64,000 nucleotides of DNA, taken from contig CANRLE010000001.1 of assembly GCA_947631385.1 (NCBI GenBank), positions 1-64,000 of the forward strand, in the 5' to 3' direction. The DNA is from an uncultured Clostridia bacterium (GTDB taxonomy: Bacteria > Bacillota > Clostridia > TANB77 > CAG-508). Below are positions 62,460 through 64,000 of this stretch, one piece after another. Made by a program: the position numbers and the translations under genes. Position 1 is the first letter of the stretch. Each line of letters begins with the position of its first letter. The notes below the pieces were generated by a model, which worked only from the letters and a program-made list of their open reading frames with translations, made no database searches and was not told where the DNA came from.

Positions 62460-63314
62460 ATGAAAAAATTAAGTAGTGGCAAAGTTCGTGAAATTTATGA
62501 AATAGATGATGATAAGCTTTTACTTGTTGTATCTAATAGGATTTCTGCTTTTGACTATATATTACCAACTCCTGTTCCTAATAAAGGAAAAATCTTAAAT
62601 CAAATTTCAAAATTCTGGTTTGATTATATTAAGGATATTATTCCAAATCATATGATTTCAACAGATATAAATGATTTTCCTGCTGAATTCCAAACACCAG
62701 AATTTGAAGGAAGAAGTATGCTAGTAAAAAAATTAAAAATGATTCCTGTAGAATGTATCGTAAGAGGATATATTACAGGTTCTGGTTGGAAAAGTTATCA
62801 AAAAGATGGTAGTGTTTGCGGTATTACATTACCTGCAGGTCTACAAGAATCTGAAAAGTTACCAGAGCCAATTTTTACACCAACAACTAAAGCACAGGAA
62901 GGACATGATGAAAATATATCTTTTGATGAAGTTTGTAATTTGATTGGAAAAGATTTAGCAGAAGAATTACGTAGTAAAACAATTGAAATTTATAAAAAAT
63001 GTGCAGATTATGCTTTGACTAAAGGTGTTATTATCGCAGATACTAAATTTGAATTCGGCATAAATGAAGAAGGTAAATTAGTAATTGGCGATGAAGCACT
63101 AACTCCAGATTCTAGTAGGTTTTGGCCTGCTTCAGATTATGAAGTTGGTAGAAGTCAAAAAAGTTTTGATAAACAGTATATGCGTGATTGGATTAAATCT
63201 ACTGGTTATGATCCTCAAGCTGGAACTCCAATTCCAGAAGATGTTATTAAAACAACTGCTAATAAATATAAAGAAGCTTATAAACTACTTACTGGAAAAG
63301 ATTTTAATGCATAA
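62460..63314 (+). CDS. purC: SAICAR synthetase PurC
   Basis: A 284-residue PurC, which joins aspartate to CAIR using ATP. Start KLSSGKVREIYEIDDDKLLLV, then VSNRISAFDY near 28, PVECIVRGYITGSGWKSY near 97, TKAQEGHDE near 144, and the strand IIADTKFEFG near 192, are all family motifs. It is the long type with the DSSRFWPA segment near 219. In-frame TTA CGT AGT (62967-62975, Leu-Arg-Ser) shows that UUR followed by CGT is read normally, in contrast to UUR-CGG-A. Followed by a REP-like hairpin and convergent purF. Confidence 0.97.
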   Translation: MKKLSSGKVREIYEIDDDKLLLVVSNRISAFDYILPTPVPNKGKILNQISKFWFDYIKDIIPNHMISTDINDFPAEFQTPEFEGRSMLVKKLKMIPVECIVRGYITGSGWKSYQKDGSVCGITLPAGLQESEKLPEPIFTPTTKAQEGHDENISFDEVCNLIGKDLAEELRSKTIEIYKKCADYALTKGVIIADTKFEFGINEEGKLVIGDEALTPDSSRFWPASDYEVGRSQKSFDKQYMRDWIKSTGYDPQAGTPIPEDVIKTTANKYKEAYKLLTGKDFNA

Positions 63315-63328
63315 AAACAAAGAAAGAA

Positions 63329-63353
63329 GGATTATGGGGCCGTCCCCAAATCC
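63329..63353. repeat. Palindromic REP-like element 2 between purC and purF
   Basis: GGATTATGGGGCC-G-TCCCCAA followed by ATCC, 23 of 25 bases identical to 28481-28505. The self-complementary core between convergent genes could serve as a bidirectional terminator. Confidence 0.65.
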
Positions 63354-63363
63354 TTTTTTCATT

Positions 63364-64000
63364 TCAAATTTTTATTCTTTCAAAACGGTCTTTATCTATT
63401 TCTTTTGGCACTTCTATTGGATACTTATGTGTAAAGCAACCTTCGCAAAAATCACTTACTTTGCAATCTTTTGTTATCTCCTTTAGACTATCCAAACTCA
63501 AATACTCTAGAGTGTCAGCACCAATTTCTTGTCTTATTTCTTCTACTGTTTTTCCATTAGCAATTAGATTTTCTTTTTTGTCAATATCTGTACCAAAATA
63601 ACAAATATCTACAAATGGTGGAGCAGCTACACGAATATGTACTTCTTTTGCACCTGCTTCTTTTAAAGTTTTTATAATTCGTGTTAATGTTGTTCCCCTT
63701 ACAATGGAATCATCTACTAAAACAATGCTTTTCCCTTTTACTGTGTGTTTTAATGGATTTAATTTTAGGTTCACAAGTTTTCGCCTCTTGCTTTGGGTAT
63801 TTTGGATAAATGTTCTACCTATGTATTTACTTTTTATAAATACAACATCATATGGAATTTTAGATTCTTTTGAATAACCAAGTGCTGCATCAATTCCAGA
63901 GTCTGGGACTCCAGCTACGATATCAGCTTTTACTGGCGCTTGCTTTGCTAGACAGCGTCCCGCATTTTCGCGGAAAATATGCACATTTATTCCATCAATT
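63364..64000 (-). CDS. purF: Amidophosphoribosyltransferase PurF, C-terminal part
   Basis: The C-terminal about 212 residues of PurF, running off the right edge (5' end outside the window). The reading frame is open to 64000 and starts IDGINVHIFRENAGRCLA; the PRPP loop is VLVDDSIVRGTT, and SRIIKTLKEAGAKEVHIRVAAPP-like and DFCEGCFTHKYP segments close the domain. PurF makes 5-phosphoribosylamine, the first step of purine synthesis. The ORF-like GTG at 63984 is only an internal codon. It is convergent with purE-purC, so the purine genes here are split over both strands. Confidence 0.93.
   Translation of the reverse strand, partial: IDGINVHIFRENAGRCLAKQAPVKADIVAGVPDSGIDAALGYSKESKIPYDVVFIKSKYIGRTFIQNTQSKRRKLVNLKLNPLKHTVKGKSIVLVDDSIVRGTTLTRIIKTLKEAGAKEVHIRVAAPPFVDICYFGTDIDKKENLIANGKTVEEIRQEIGADTLEYLSLDSLKEITKDCKVSDFCEGCFTHKYPIEVPKEIDKDRFERIKI

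Overview
The window is very AT-rich DNA from a low-GC Gram-positive bacterium. A SpoIIE phosphatase, an MreBCD/PBP2/MinC block, MecA, huge wall-anchored adhesin-like proteins and strong AGGAGG ribosome sites point to an anaerobic clostridial lineage, probably an uncultured gut-type one (inference). There are no tRNA or rRNA genes, no CRISPR array and no classical insertion sequence.

Layout. 0.2-1.7 kb: lemA-htpX. 1.8-5.7 kb (minus): tatD, acpS, a membrane-anchored unknown and a WG-repeat protein. 5.8-8.4 kb: an ABC importer (SsuABC/TauABC/ThiXYZ type). 8.5-9.5 kb: an Rpn/PD-(D/E)XK putative transposase. 9.7-14.5 kb: trmL, a TrmH-type methyltransferase and mfd. 14.6-15.6 kb: a short-chain dehydrogenase, followed by a compact hairpin-rich candidate ncRNA with its own promoter and terminator (15.6-15.9 kb). 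15.9-21.1 kb: topB-HD protein and divergent leuS. 21.1-25.8 kb: a coiled-coil protein, an O-antigen-ligase-like protein, a YitT protein, a radical SAM enzyme and rnc. 25.9-28.3 kb: spoIIE. 28.5-51.2 kb: three giant surface-protein genes. 51.5-58.3 kb: two small genes, minC, mrdA, mreD, mreC, mreB, radC and a DUF4321 protein. 58.5-59.7 kb: a second Rpn protein. 60-64 kb: mecA, an M23 peptidase, purE, purC and the end of purF.

Main observation. Six otherwise intact genes, including mreB, mrdA (PBP2), rnc-linked radical SAM and a 2.7-kb-codon surface protein, are each broken by one extra C, always as NNN-CGG-A where +1 reading gives NNN-(C)-GGA and restores the family sequence with a glycine. 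Five of six sites are UUR-CGG-A. Reading the window by eye, I found no other in-frame CGG codon in about 45 genes, while CGT, CGC and CGA are used normally for Arg. The same heptamers read in another register do not shift. The simplest reading is that CGG has no cognate tRNA here and CGGA is decoded as a +1 frameshift (or as a quadruplet) giving Gly. A systematic sequence error is the main alternative.

Second theme. The surface-protein locus is a tandem paralogous pair: one copy is two adjacent genes (A, 1499 aa; B, 2744 aa after the shift), the other is a single 3211-aa gene in which the A-like membrane anchor runs straight into a B-like signal peptide, with a probable signal-peptidase site at residue 1376.
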